This document shows positions 35,013 through 44,347 of a stretch of DNA of 64,000 bases, piece after piece. Origin of the DNA: Bacteroidota bacterium (lineage in GTDB: Bacteria > Bacteroidota > Bacteroidia > Cytophagales > Spirosomataceae); the NCBI GenBank assembly GCA_020161355.1, contig JAIUOF010000011.1, positions 84,479 through 148,478 on the forward strand, in the 5' to 3' direction. The position numbers were made by a program, and so were the translations under genes. The notes below the pieces were generated by a model. The model searched no databases. It worked only from the letters and a program-made list of their open reading frames with translations, and was not told the DNA's origin. Positions within the stretch are counted from its first letter, which is position 1; each line of letters starts with the position of its first letter.

Positions 35013-38000
35013 ATGAGCTATTACGCCATGACCCATAAATATTTCAATCCTGAAAAATTTCTAATTCTTTTTATTTTAATATTTTTCAAAGTACTCTCAC
35101 CTACATTTGGTCAGCTTGATCGCTATTGGGATGGTGGTGGCGGGGTAGATCGTGACTGGAATAATCCCCTCAACTGGGATGGAAACACGCTCCCTCTACC
35201 GAGTCAACGGGTCAATTGCTCGGGAGATACAATAGATGTTTCAGGGGTTTCGGTAGCCTATTGTCTAAATTTTAATTTTGTTTTTCTCAGAATAAAAGAT
35301 GGTGGAGAACTAAGAATAGGATATTCAAGTACCAGCTCTCCTGATACCACGATATCTTTGAAAAACAGTTTTGCTTATAATTTTGGAAAAGTAAAAATCA
35401 TCGGAGGTAGTGACCCAATAAATATAAATCTGAACAATAGTTATTGGATAAATGGAAAGGTAAGTGGTGATCCGGATTCCCTGGTAATTGAAAACTTCCA
35501 AAATAGTGCAACCCACCAAAGTTCGATTGTGGTTGATCCTACAAGTGTTTTCACAAATCTAAAAACAGGAGTTGTTAAAATTAAAAATCATTATGGTTCT
35601 TTGGTCGAAAATAACAACCGGTTCATTAATATTGGCAATATGTTGTTTGAAAACACCAAGGGTCGATTTGTTAACAATGACACACTTCAAAACGTTGGGA
35701 AAATCAGGTTTCAAACCACCGATACCAATGATTGCTTTATTAATAATGGTTTCTTTTCCAATACCGACTCCCTCGTTTTTAACCATTGTATCCTTACCCA
35801 AATTCGTAATCTGGGGTTTTTTATAAATAATCCTGAAGGTTATATTAAATCAAGTGTGGGATCAGGAGCAGGCACAAAAGGGATTTGGAATACTGGCCGA
35901 TTCGAAAATCAGGGCAAAATCAGGATGGACAGCTTAGGTTATATTTTTCTTCAAAATGACAATTATTTTCTCAACCAAAATGAAATAAATAACCTGAAAA
36001 GTGGTATCATTATTAACACTGATACCCTGAGAAATTTAGGAAGCCTGACCATGAACCAAGTTTTAGATTCGACATTTATTTCTAACAAAGGTTTTCTTGA
36101 AAATTCGGGGACAATTCTACTTAATCAAGGAAATGCCAGTGGGATAAAAAACTACGGGTATTTACTCAATAACCCTTCAGGGATAATTCAAACTGACTCT
36201 TTACATAGTAATAATGGTGAATATCCAATCGGTATTTTTAACAAAAAGAAAATCAGGAATCTGGGAAATATTACGGTTGGATATACTTTTGGTACGGCTA
36301 TTTTGAATAACGCTCCAAACGACTCAATCATAAATTATGGTACACTCACTGCCAATTGGTTTGGTGTAAATGGATTTATTAATGAAACTTCTAGAGTCTA
36401 TAATGGAAATACAGGAATACTGAATATCTATGGAACGGGGATTTTCAACTTATCTAACACGCAAAACTTTGGCTTTCAAAATAAACCCGGCAGCTGGCTG
36501 GAAAGCCAGGGAAGTATGAGTATCAGGAAAATGACTGGTGTGGCTTTGAAAAACGAAAACGCAACTATCAAACTCAATGGTTTGGTACAAATCGATAGTT
36601 CACTTCAGGAAAGTATTCACAATGCTTCGGGCAAAATATTTCTCCAAACTGCTGCTAATGTGAAAGTTACAAGACATCTATACCTCAACCGGGACATAAT
36701 CAAGAATGAAGATTTTATGCAAAATGAGGGAATCCTGGAGGTTGGCACCGAACTCCCCACCGATGCTCCCAATCAGTTTGCCATCAGAAATCTGGACTCT
36801 CTGATAAATTTGGGTCAAATCAAAGGCTACAAAACCCGTGATATCAATGGAATCCAGAATACCAACTACTTCAGCAATTCGGGTAATATTGAATTCAGAA
36901 AATCTTTGAGATATGGCATTCAAAATTCAGGGAGATTTATCAATCAACCCAATGCAGTCATTACCATTGACAGCATGGATTATTCGGGCTTACATCTGGC
37001 GGCCATAAGTACAACCACAAAATTTGAAAACAGAGGGATTATTACCCTAAAACACCTCACTCAAAGCGGGTTGCAAAATCTCAACAATACCCAGGGCTTT
37101 GATAATTATGGACAGCTCAGAGTCTTCCGACATGTGCAACTGGGCCTGATTAATACCGGAAATGCAAGCATTTTTGACAATAAAAACACGGGTCTGGTAT
37201 GGATAGACAGTTCAGCCACACAGAGTGTTTTCAGGGGGGAAGGCTTATATCTGGATCAGGCATCCTCTTTTATCAATAATAATATTGTGAAAATAAAAAC
37301 CACCCTCAGCAGCCCTATTCAATTTTTTAACAATGCCGCTTATACCAACAATGACAGTACGATTCTCTATAGTGGCCTGAATGGCTATGTTTTTAGTAAT
37401 CAAAATGGCAATTTTCAAAATAATAATAATGCCTATCTGGAATTAAACGGAAATGCCTCAAACGTAGGTGGACAATTTCACATTAACCAGACTTTTACCA
37501 ATAATGGAAGAATCAGGATGCAGGATTTTACAAAAAGAGCCATGTATATGCAGGCCAATTTTACCAATAGTAGCACTGGAAAACTTCATTTCAAAAATGG
37601 AAGCTCAAAAACTGAATATGCGATTGAGTCGGACTTCGGAATTGTGAATAATGGTGAAATAACCACTGAAAATGTAAGGTTGGGGATCGTTTTTTTCACC
37701 GGAAGCCTCTATAATACCGGTCTTTTTGATTTTAGTGGGGTCGATTCTATGGCTATATACAGTTATTCGCCGGACTCTGTGGCCAATAGTGTCTGTGGGA
37801 AAATGATTCTGAACGGGAAACTCTTCATGAGTGATTTCCGAAATCGTGGTTATACAGATTTGAGATATACGGGAATAAGCAATATCGCTAATTCAGGATT
37901 ATTTATCAATAACGGAGTAATGGTTGACCGCTACAACAGTCTCGCCGATGAAGGGATTTCCCGGCCGGGAGCAACCATGATAGACATTACCAATAACGGG

Positions 38001-38504
38001 ATGTTTCTTGAGTCATTTCTGGGGCCACTTAGCAATGGAATCAGAGAAACTGCCAATATAGTAGCCGGAGGAACTCCACCTTCTATCGCCGGAAACTGGT
38101 ATCTTGATCCTGCACTTACTCAACTCGCCGGTACATACAGCAGCGGATACTTTATTCCAAATGCTCAGGCAAACGTTGCCATAAATTTTTATTTTACTGC
38201 CAATTTCCCGGGTTGCCCGAAAGTGGTAGAAGTGCCCCATATCCAGAATCCCGTTTGCAGACCAAAAGTATTTATTTTCAACAATTTTTTGGGAGATAAT
38301 AACTGGACCAAACACCAAAACTGGACAATGGGCCGTCAGCCTGATTACTGTGACAAGGTTTTTATGTTAAATTCCAACCTTAAATTAACAGTACCTTCGG
38401 GTTATAAAATTAAAGCTAACTCTATAGATACTGATGCGTTTCCATTTGGTTTTGTTATGGATATACAAAATGGTGCCGTAGCCGACTTCCCAAATAATCA
38501 GTGA
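35013..38504 (+). CDS. Large secreted repetitive beta-solenoid protein, 1163 aa
   Basis: A hydrophobic signal (FLILFILIFFKVLSPTFG) follows the start (ATG 35013; ATG 35031 is an alternative). The first mature segment YWDGGGGVDRDWNNPLNWDGN is a Trp/Asn/Gly module found at the head of many Bacteroidota extracellular proteins, and a related NWTKHQNWTMG segment occurs near the C-terminus. Between them about 900 residues repeat an FxNxGxIxF-like pattern (RFVNNDTLQNVGKI, RFENQGKIRMD, FLENSGTILLNQGN), which predicts a long parallel beta-helix. It is an apparent extracellular adhesin or matrix protein. No type IX sorting domain is visible. Confidence 0.7.
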   Translation: MSYYAMTHKYFNPEKFLILFILIFFKVLSPTFGQLDRYWDGGGGVDRDWNNPLNWDGNTLPLPSQRVNCSGDTIDVSGVSVAYCLNFNFVFLRIKDGGELRIGYSSTSSPDTTISLKNSFAYNFGKVKIIGGSDPININLNNSYWINGKVSGDPDSLVIENFQNSATHQSSIVVDPTSVFTNLKTGVVKIKNHYGSLVENNNRFINIGNMLFENTKGRFVNNDTLQNVGKIRFQTTDTNDCFINNGFFSNTDSLVFNHCILTQIRNLGFFINNPEGYIKSSVGSGAGTKGIWNTGRFENQGKIRMDSLGYIFLQNDNYFLNQNEINNLKSGIIINTDTLRNLGSLTMNQVLDSTFISNKGFLENSGTILLNQGNASGIKNYGYLLNNPSGIIQTDSLHSNNGEYPIGIFNKKKIRNLGNITVGYTFGTAILNNAPNDSIINYGTLTANWFGVNGFINETSRVYNGNTGILNIYGTGIFNLSNTQNFGFQNKPGSWLESQGSMSIRKMTGVALKNENATIKLNGLVQIDSSLQESIHNASGKIFLQTAANVKVTRHLYLNRDIIKNEDFMQNEGILEVGTELPTDAPNQFAIRNLDSLINLGQIKGYKTRDINGIQNTNYFSNSGNIEFRKSLRYGIQNSGRFINQPNAVITIDSMDYSGLHLAAISTTTKFENRGIITLKHLTQSGLQNLNNTQGFDNYGQLRVFRHVQLGLINTGNASIFDNKNTGLVWIDSSATQSVFRGEGLYLDQASSFINNNIVKIKTTLSSPIQFFNNAAYTNNDSTILYSGLNGYVFSNQNGNFQNNNNAYLELNGNASNVGGQFHINQTFTNNGRIRMQDFTKRAMYMQANFTNSSTGKLHFKNGSSKTEYAIESDFGIVNNGEITTENVRLGIVFFTGSLYNTGLFDFSGVDSMAIYSYSPDSVANSVCGKMILNGKLFMSDFRNRGYTDLRYTGISNIANSGLFINNGVMVDRYNSLADEGISRPGATMIDITNNGMFLESFLGPLSNGIRETANIVAGGTPPSIAGNWYLDPALTQLAGTYSSGYFIPNAQANVAINFYFTANFPGCPKVVEVPHIQNPVCRPKVFIFNNFLGDNNWTKHQNWTMGRQPDYCDKVFMLNSNLKLTVPSGYKIKANSIDTDAFPFGFVMDIQNGAVADFPNNQ

Positions 38505-38517
38505 AAATTTTGAATCA

Positions 38518-39888
38518 TTAGTCAATTTTTGAAAAATACACCGACGGACTGCTCGTGCTAAAGCCCTGACCCACGAAGTAAACTGAGACGGTCATTAGCA
38601 TTGATTTTTTACCAGAAGCATCCCAGGCTACATCGATAAAGGTTGAATAATTTTTAGTCGATGAACTGATCGCCGTAATATAACCATCGTAGTAAAAATT
38701 GCCAGAACTCGCAAATGTATCCTTCGAGGCGTTTTGAGAGAGTCCCTTAGTCGTCCATTTTCCATTTTTATAGAAAATACCATAAGCCTCATTACTTTCT
38801 GATAACCCCCCGGCCTGAATCATTACTGCCATTTCACCGTTGGGTCCCTGGTTGGCCTGGAAGCTTTGAATATTGACACCTGGCTTTTGAATGGATGCCA
38901 GGATATTTGTTTTGCCGGTGGCTACTTCGTAGTCCCAGATTTGCTCACTCTCCAGGGTGGAGGCTGGTGGTCGTATAATGATATGATCGTTACCTTTTTC
39001 GTCATGAAGAAGTTGGGCAGGATTGTTAAAAGTATTCCCCTCCTGATACAGCGGATATTGGTAAACTATACTTGCCTTTGCCCCACTGAAATAAAAAAGA
39101 TTTTTGACACCCGACTCTGCAACAAATTCACCGATGAAACGCAGTTTGTTTTGATTATCATAATAACCGTTAAGATTTTGAAAACCTAATTTCGGAGGTG
39201 CTCCACCCGGATACTGAGGCTTACCCGGAGTAGAATAATCTTTAAAATTTCCAAAACTACCGCCGTTTAGGGTGGCTTCGGTGATGAGATCGGCATACCA
39301 CCAATAACTGTTCCATTTGGTTCGTAAGGTTTCGTCGCTCACTTGTGACCATACCACATGTACTTTGCCTTCATTGTCAACTGTCGGGAACCATGAAACC
39401 TGCATAAGCTCATCGCTAGCCAGCATGATGGGCTTTCCAAAAGTATTGCCGTTTAAAACAGCATAGTACAAGGTGCCGATATTATAGCCCCCAGTGCCTT
39501 CCAGTGTTGTTTCTGGCACAGGATACTGTGACTTGTCGCTGCTACCGAAGCGTTTCCAGATGGCATAAATAATTCCTGAGCCATCCTGTATCAATTTCGG
39601 TATGGATGAGCCGTTTCCGGTACCGTCATTGCTGATGGTTACGGGGGCAGACCAGGATTTGCCTTTGTTGGTTGAGTATGAGTAATACACAAATACAGGT
39701 TTTCCGTAATCCGGTTTTTCAAGAAAAACCGCATGGTAGGTGCCATCTTTGGCAATTAACAAATCGCAATATCCCGCTTTTTCAAATTGGGAAAGCTTAA
39801 CTTCCTTTGAACCCGAGGCAGCAATATCTCCGGGTAAAAGTTTACAGCCGGAAAGAAATAGCAAAAGAATAAAACAAGCAGTTCTCAT
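38518..39888 (-). CDS. Sialidase/BNR-like lipoprotein, 456 aa
   Basis: The N-terminus MRTACFILLLFLSGC ends in a lipobox, predicting an envelope lipoprotein. The body has BNR/Asp-box-like repeats (YSTNKGKSWSAPVTISND, VSWFPTVDNEGKVHVVWSQV), as in exo-alpha-sialidase-type beta propellers, but the catalytic residues of true sialidases cannot be confirmed. A NarL-type inverted repeat (39968-39983) and a GACTTTTG box precede it with spacing identical to the lipoprotein gene at 40917. Confidence 0.7.
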   Translation of the reverse strand: MRTACFILLLFLSGCKLLPGDIAASGSKEVKLSQFEKAGYCDLLIAKDGTYHAVFLEKPDYGKPVFVYYSYSTNKGKSWSAPVTISNDGTGNGSSIPKLIQDGSGIIYAIWKRFGSSDKSQYPVPETTLEGTGGYNIGTLYYAVLNGNTFGKPIMLASDELMQVSWFPTVDNEGKVHVVWSQVSDETLRTKWNSYWWYADLITEATLNGGSFGNFKDYSTPGKPQYPGGAPPKLGFQNLNGYYDNQNKLRFIGEFVAESGVKNLFYFSGAKASIVYQYPLYQEGNTFNNPAQLLHDEKGNDHIIIRPPASTLESEQIWDYEVATGKTNILASIQKPGVNIQSFQANQGPNGEMAVMIQAGGLSESNEAYGIFYKNGKWTTKGLSQNASKDTFASSGNFYYDGYITAISSSTKNYSTFIDVAWDASGKKSMLMTVSVYFVGQGFSTSSPSVYFSKID

Positions 39889-39911
39889 GAATAAAAGATT
39901 GATTTACAACA

Positions 39912-39986
39912 CAAAAGTCATTCAAAAACCCTGATTGAAAATCAACCTAAAATGGTATTTTGAAAACTACCACAAAAGGGGTAGTT
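39912..39986 (-). promoter_or_regulatory. NarL-type inverted repeat and promoter of the BNR-like lipoprotein
   Basis: AACTACC (39965-39971) and GGTAGTT (39980-39986) enclose CAAAAGG-type spacer, giving TACC-N8-GGTA at 39968-39983. On the minus strand a GACTTTTG box (39912-39919) follows after 48 bases and the ATG after another 23. Both distances are the same at 41771-41842. Confidence 0.6.
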
Positions 39987-40060
39987 CTTCAGGGCTTTAG
40001 GAAAAAAGAAAGCAATAAACCATTACAGTATAGTGCTTTAAAAACAAAATTCTTACTATT

Positions 40061-40696
40061 TTAATCGAGTATCTCAGGATAATCGCTACAATATTTTACA
40101 AGCATTGCGGTGTTTTTGAGGTTGAGTTTTGACAAAACGTTCTTACGGTGTGTACTTACCGTAAGCGGACTCAGAAAGAGTTTTTCGGCTATCAACTCGT
40201 TGGTTAGCCCCTCTATGATTAGTTTTATGACTTCTTTTTCCCGCTTCGTAAGGTCCGGCACATAAGCCTGTTTGGGTTTTCGACCGGCCACTCCCAAGGC
40301 TAGAATTGTCGTTATCTCAGGACTCATGTAAATCTGCCCTTTCATGACCGTTTCGATGGCATTTTGTAATTCTGCAATTCCCAGATTTTTCACTACATAG
40401 CCGTCCATGCCGCTTCTGAGGGCTTTTTTGATGGTGTTGTAGTCATTGAGCATGGTTACGGCAATGATTTTAACGTTTGGAAAATCCCTTTTAATGATTT
40501 CTGTTGCTTCTATTCCGCCCATTTCGGGCATTTCCAGATCCATCAAAATTAAATCTACTTTTTGATTTTGGCAGAGTTCTATTACTTGTTTGCCATTTTT
40601 GGCATCACCGACGATGTGCACGTCTTCAATTCTCGAAACGAGCATACTTAGCCCTTCGATAAATAAAGTATGGTCGTCGGCGATGAGGAGATTCAT
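40061..40696 (-). CDS. NarL/FixJ-family response regulator
   Basis: 211 aa; receiver with NLLIADDH, phospho-acceptor in LILMDLEMPEMGG and Lys in YVVKNLG; LuxR HTH LTKREKEVIKLIIEGLTNELI...LSPLTVSTHRKNVLSKLNL. There is no kinase in the same operon; the kinase at 41946 is the probable partner, with two small genes in between. The two similar inverted repeats flanking this region are its likely binding sites (inference). Confidence 0.93.
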   Translation of the reverse strand: MNLLIADDHTLFIEGLSMLVSRIEDVHIVGDAKNGKQVIELCQNQKVDLILMDLEMPEMGGIEATEIIKRDFPNVKIIAVTMLNDYNTIKKALRSGMDGYVVKNLGIAELQNAIETVMKGQIYMSPEITTILALGVAGRKPKQAYVPDLTKREKEVIKLIIEGLTNELIAEKLFLSPLTVSTHRKNVLSKLNLKNTAMLVKYCSDYPEILD

Positions 40697-40754
40697 ATAT
40701 TAAGGGTTATTATTATTGGCTATGCAGGCCAATTTACGACATATTTTCAAAATT

Positions 40755-40904
40755 TTACTTAAACCTTTCTGAAGGCTTTGGAGGCAAGGGTTTGACATGA
40801 GCTATTCTCGCCTTGCTGTTTTTTTTGTATTTGGGATGAGGCACAGCCATTACGATTGATATCAGGATAAGATTACATAAGGCGAATGAAATGATTTTTT
40901 TCAT
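40755..40904 (-). CDS. Small exported protein, 49 aa
   Basis: ATG at 40904 opens MKKIISFALCNLILISIVMAVPHPKYKK..., a signal peptide with possible cleavage after VMA, followed by a 29-residue lysine/proline-rich tail (HVKPLPPKPSERFK) that ends at TAA 40755-40757. The predicted mature peptide is strongly basic. It lies between a response regulator and a lipoprotein gene on the same strand. Its function is unknown; a secreted signal, an antimicrobial or a cell-wall-binding peptide are possible (inference). Confidence 0.55.
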   Translation of the reverse strand: MKKIISFALCNLILISIVMAVPHPKYKKNSKARIAHVKPLPPKPSERFK

Positions 40905-40916
40905 GGGAATAAAGTT

Positions 40917-41747
40917 TTAATTACAATTTGAATAATTATAAGTTTTAACAAAAGTCTTGTTTTCTATGGCGTCTTTAGATGCTCTTTCGGTAACATAATT
41001 GTTAGAATTATATTTACGTGTAGCCGTATAGTCGTAATAAACTCTCAATTTGTCGGTGAGGTTTTCCCAGTTTTCATCATAAGATGTCCAGCTTTTCCCT
41101 TTTACTGCCAATCCTTCATTTGGTTTTAAATTAAATGGATAGTAAACCATAGAATGAGTAAATACAGATGGGTCAAATGGATGGCCAGTAATAACTGTAC
41201 TATAACTTTTCCTGGTCACGTCGGTTTCGTAAGCAGATATTTCATATAAGTCGAAAACTTTACCTAAATATCTCACTTCTACCTTGGATAGTTCATCGTT
41301 GAGGCCCTTATACTCATACACTCCGGTCAGGCCGGAATACTCAGCTACGACTTTGGTTAATCTTTTTTGTGCATCCATTGTTACCGTAAATTGCTCATAT
41401 ACTTCTCCTTTTTCATCAGTAAAAACCACCTTTGTTAAAAGCCCGGCAGCGTCATATGTATAACTATCGATCCATCCGTCCTGACTCGTAGTTTTGAGAA
41501 GATTACCGGCTGAATTGTATTCATACTTCATCTCCGTCTCAGAAATCTTATTATTTTCATCTAAAAAAGTCAATACTGTACTAGCCAGTTTTTTGTTAGC
41601 ATCAAACTTATAGATTTCATAGTAACCATCATCGTACGTGATTTTTTGAATAAGGCAGGCGGTTTCTTCCGGTGCAGCACTCTCTTCTGGTTTAATGCAA
41701 GCAAAAGAAGATACTAACACCAACACAAATAATAGTAGATTTTTCAT
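40917..41747 (-). CDS. RHS/YD-repeat-like lipoprotein, 276 aa
   Basis: From the ATG at 41747: MKNLLLFVLVLVSSFAC has a lipobox at Cys17. The body consists of short YD-repeat-like units (IYKFDANKKLASTV, MKYEYNSAGNLLKTT, SYTYDAAGLLTKVV, TVTMDAQKRLTKVV), each a strand-turn of an RHS-type beta shell, but only about seven units are present, too few for a toxin cage. Surface lipoproteins of this type are common in Bacteroidota. The longer frame from 41939 runs into the divergent promoter and is rejected. Confidence 0.75.
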   Translation of the reverse strand: MKNLLLFVLVLVSSFACIKPEESAAPEETACLIQKITYDDGYYEIYKFDANKKLASTVLTFLDENNKISETEMKYEYNSAGNLLKTTSQDGWIDSYTYDAAGLLTKVVFTDEKGEVYEQFTVTMDAQKRLTKVVAEYSGLTGVYEYKGLNDELSKVEVRYLGKVFDLYEISAYETDVTRKSYSTVITGHPFDPSVFTHSMVYYPFNLKPNEGLAVKGKSWTSYDENWENLTDKLRVYYDYTATRKYNSNNYVTERASKDAIENKTFVKTYNYSNCN

Positions 41748-41770
41748 GGTAAGAAAGATTAATTTTTTTA

Positions 41771-41872
41771 CAAATGTCACCAGTAAAGAAAAGGCAGGAA
41801 TCAACCAAAAACAGTATATTGAAAAATACCCCAAAAGGTGTAGTTGATTACATTTTCGAAATCGTAAATTTG
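41771..41872. promoter_or_regulatory. Bidirectional regulatory region with NarL-type inverted repeat
   Basis: TACC-CCAAAAGG-TGTA at 41827-41842 matches the 39968 site in its AAAAGG core. On the minus strand GACATTTG (41771-41778) lies 48 bases away and 23 bases before the lipoprotein ATG. On the plus strand TAAATTTG (41865-41872) lies 22 bases away and could serve the kinase at 41946. Confidence 0.6.
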
Positions 41873-41945
41873 GTTTTTGGTCACAGAAATAATTTGGACT
41901 AAAAAATTTGGAATCGCTTTTGTAAAATATCCAGGCCATAAATTA

Positions 41946-43811
41946 ATGAAGCATTTCGCCCATAAATTGGTATTTCTTTTTTTTGCTTTTCAATCTCTTT
42001 TTGCCCAAAAAAGTCAAAGTATTGAGGTATTTTATCTAAAAGATTCCAATGCCAACTTCACCATTGATAGTCTGGAATCAAAAAGTAAAGCATTTAAGGT
42101 TTTTGAAAATACCCGGCTGAGTTATGGCCATGAAAATAAACCTCATTGGCTGAGGATTACAGTCACCAATACTGACAACATGGCTCAAAAGAAATTGCTC
42201 GAAGTGGACTATGCCTTTATTGAAGAAGTAAACCTGTTTTTGGTGCAAAATGGCAAAATCATCTATAAATCAGATACCGTGGGCTGGAAATATCCGTATC
42301 GAAACCGATTTTTCAAGCATCATAATCCTGTTTTTCCGATAAGTCTGGATGCCAAAAGCTCTCTGAATGCATATATTAGAATCTATCGAAGGTATATTTC
42401 TGTGATTCCACCCATTAGACTTTGGGATGAGCAGGATTTTTACGAAAATGAAATCAAACGGAAGTTTGAATGGGGCGTTTTTGCGGGTATTTTGTTGATT
42501 ACCATCACTTTTGGGTTTATTACTTTCATTTTCCTAAAAGAAAGGGTTTACTTATTGTTCTCCCTTTATGTCTTAATGGCCTTGGTTTATGCACTCATAG
42601 ACAAGGGGTTTTTCTTCGAATATTATAATGACGGTTTTCTGGGTCTTTACAAAAAGAATCTGCGACAGCTTTTCATGAATCTAAATATTCTTTTTACCAT
42701 GCTTTACGTAAAAGAGTACTTATTTCCCCGATATAAGTTTCAGTCCTGGCTGCTTTATATGTATAGGTTATGTATATTTTTATGTTTTTTGGCCATGTCA
42801 TTTCTATGGTATGAAAGGTATGCGGCTGAAAACAACATACCTATCACAGAACCCTCCAGTCTCATTTATCCTTTCTCGTTTTTAGCACCGATTATTTTCA
42901 GTTTCTTTTTGGTTTTTTATAGTTATTTCAAAAAAATCGACCGGGTAGCAAGCAAATTTTATATGATTGGAGCTACCCCCATTGTCCTTTTTTCAGTTTT
43001 AACCAATGTCAGACATTACGGCATTATCCCTAATTTCTGGTTTCTGGATACCGAGGGTGCCATGGTCTCTTTTGTTTTTGATGTGGTGATCTTGTCGGTG
43101 GGTTTGGGCTACAGGTATAAAATTTTGAGGGTTGAAAAGGAAAAATTGCTCGAAGAGAAAAAACAAAGCCAACTTTTGATATATGAAAAAGGGCTTGAAC
43201 TCCAGAACCAGGAACGCAGCAGACTGGCCAAAGAATTGCATGACGGCCTTGGCATTGATATCTCCATCATAAAAATGAAACTTGAAGCCCTTGGCACCGA
43301 TCTGGAGAAAAAAGGTTTAAAAGCAAGAGAGTTTGATGAAACCATTGCCAATCTCGACAGCGTTGCCAGCAATGTCAGGAGTTTCTCTCACAGCATTATG
43401 CCTCCTGATTTGGAAAAAAATGGGATTGTGTCTGTGCTGGAAAGTCTGGTGCATAGCCTACAAAAACTAAACACCAATATTGAGATTAACTTTACCACAA
43501 ATATAACAGAGAAGTTAAGGAATGATATTTCCCAAAATTTGTATTTCATAGCTAAAGAATTGATTAACAACGCCATAAAACACTCAGGGGCGAGTATTAT
43601 TGATGTGGAATTAATGCACGAAAATCACCAGATAGAGTTGATTGTTTCTGATAATGGTGGCGGCTATGATTTTGACGCTTCAATTATGAGAGATGGGCTG
43701 GGATTGGAAAGTATAAAATCGAGAGTAAGTTTACTAAATGCGGCACTTTCGGTGGTCAGAAAACCTGAAAGTGGTGTAATGCATAAAATCAGGATTTCAG
43801 AAAACATTTAA
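41946..43811 (+). CDS. 7TMR-DISM sensor histidine kinase
   Basis: About 621 aa from the ATG at 41946 (MKHFAHKLVFLFFAFQSLFAQ signal peptide). Extracellular 7TMR-DISMED2 domain (YGHENKPHWLRITVTNTDNM), seven transmembrane helices (about residues 180-385), then HisKA_3 with ERSRLAKELHDGLGIDISII and HATPase motifs NLYFIAKELINNAIKHSGA, VSDNGGGYD and GLGLESIKSR. It is divergent from the lipoprotein and regulator genes at 40061-41747; the shared control region suggests coordinated expression. Confidence 0.93.
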   Translation: MKHFAHKLVFLFFAFQSLFAQKSQSIEVFYLKDSNANFTIDSLESKSKAFKVFENTRLSYGHENKPHWLRITVTNTDNMAQKKLLEVDYAFIEEVNLFLVQNGKIIYKSDTVGWKYPYRNRFFKHHNPVFPISLDAKSSLNAYIRIYRRYISVIPPIRLWDEQDFYENEIKRKFEWGVFAGILLITITFGFITFIFLKERVYLLFSLYVLMALVYALIDKGFFFEYYNDGFLGLYKKNLRQLFMNLNILFTMLYVKEYLFPRYKFQSWLLYMYRLCIFLCFLAMSFLWYERYAAENNIPITEPSSLIYPFSFLAPIIFSFFLVFYSYFKKIDRVASKFYMIGATPIVLFSVLTNVRHYGIIPNFWFLDTEGAMVSFVFDVVILSVGLGYRYKILRVEKEKLLEEKKQSQLLIYEKGLELQNQERSRLAKELHDGLGIDISIIKMKLEALGTDLEKKGLKAREFDETIANLDSVASNVRSFSHSIMPPDLEKNGIVSVLESLVHSLQKLNTNIEINFTTNITEKLRNDISQNLYFIAKELINNAIKHSGASIIDVELMHENHQIELIVSDNGGGYDFDASIMRDGLGLESIKSRVSLLNAALSVVRKPESGVMHKIRISENI

Positions 43812-43820
43812 ATTGAATTT

Positions 43821-43855
43821 AAAAAAAAATGACCCCGAAAATCACTTTCGGAGCC
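43821..43855 (-). terminator. Possible terminator of the 126-aa lipoprotein gene
   Basis: CCGAAA / TTTCGG (stem of at least 6 bp with partial extension) is followed on the minus strand by a run of nine T. It lies between convergent genes. Confidence 0.45.
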
Positions 43856-43882
43856 ATTATTACCCTACCATTATAAAAAATT

Positions 43883-44263
43883 TCATTTACAAATCTCCAG
43901 GTCCATTTTCACATTAAATGCACTCCAGTTCATTTTGAGAGAGGCATCGGTGTAGCTTTCAATGTCATATTCCCAGCCGGTTTTTGACTTTTTGTTGTAG
44001 TCGAGTACATTGCTGATAACAATCTTCTTTTTATTGGAAGAAAATGCCCATTTACCGGTATCGTTAAATTTGCCGCCTTTTGAACCTTGCTCCCAGGTGC
44101 CATCAGACTTGAAATATTGAGAAGCGATAGAACCGGTTCCGGTCTTGGCACACCACCATTTATCAGCAATTTGTGAGCTTGGGTCCGGGGTGCTTTCTTC
44201 TTTGCCACATCCAGAAAGTGAAAGAATTAGAATTGTACTAAAAAGCTTAATCAGAGTTTTCAT
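43883..44263 (-). CDS. Lipocalin-like lipoprotein, 126 aa
   Basis: MKTLIKLFSTILILSLSGC has a lipobox. The mature domain (IADKWWCAKTGTGSIASQYFKSDGTWEQGSKGGKFNDTGKWAFSSN as separate strands) follows the K-W / F-x-S-D-G-x-W / G-K-W pattern of the lipocalin-like family in Bacteroidota, and two cysteines (CAKTG and the C-terminal LEICK) may bond. The role is unknown. The ATG at 44263 is preferred to an upstream start at 44299. Confidence 0.75.
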   Translation of the reverse strand: MKTLIKLFSTILILSLSGCGKEESTPDPSSQIADKWWCAKTGTGSIASQYFKSDGTWEQGSKGGKFNDTGKWAFSSNKKKIVISNVLDYNKKSKTGWEYDIESYTDASLKMNWSAFNVKMDLEICK

Positions 44264-44347
44264 GAGTTTATTACTAAATTTTATTTTTACAAAAATCATA
44301 TATAACTGAGCTGAGACAACCGAAATTTTATTAAACAGAAATGCTAT

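Noticed and set aside
39968..39983. Rho-independent terminator at the AACTACC/GGTAGTT palindrome
   Set aside because: No T run on either strand; the conserved position relative to the lipoprotein start fits an operator better.
41748..41939. Longer N-terminus of the YD-repeat lipoprotein from 41939
   Set aside because: It covers the divergent promoter and operator and hides the lipobox signal; ATG 41747 gives a normal lipoprotein signal.
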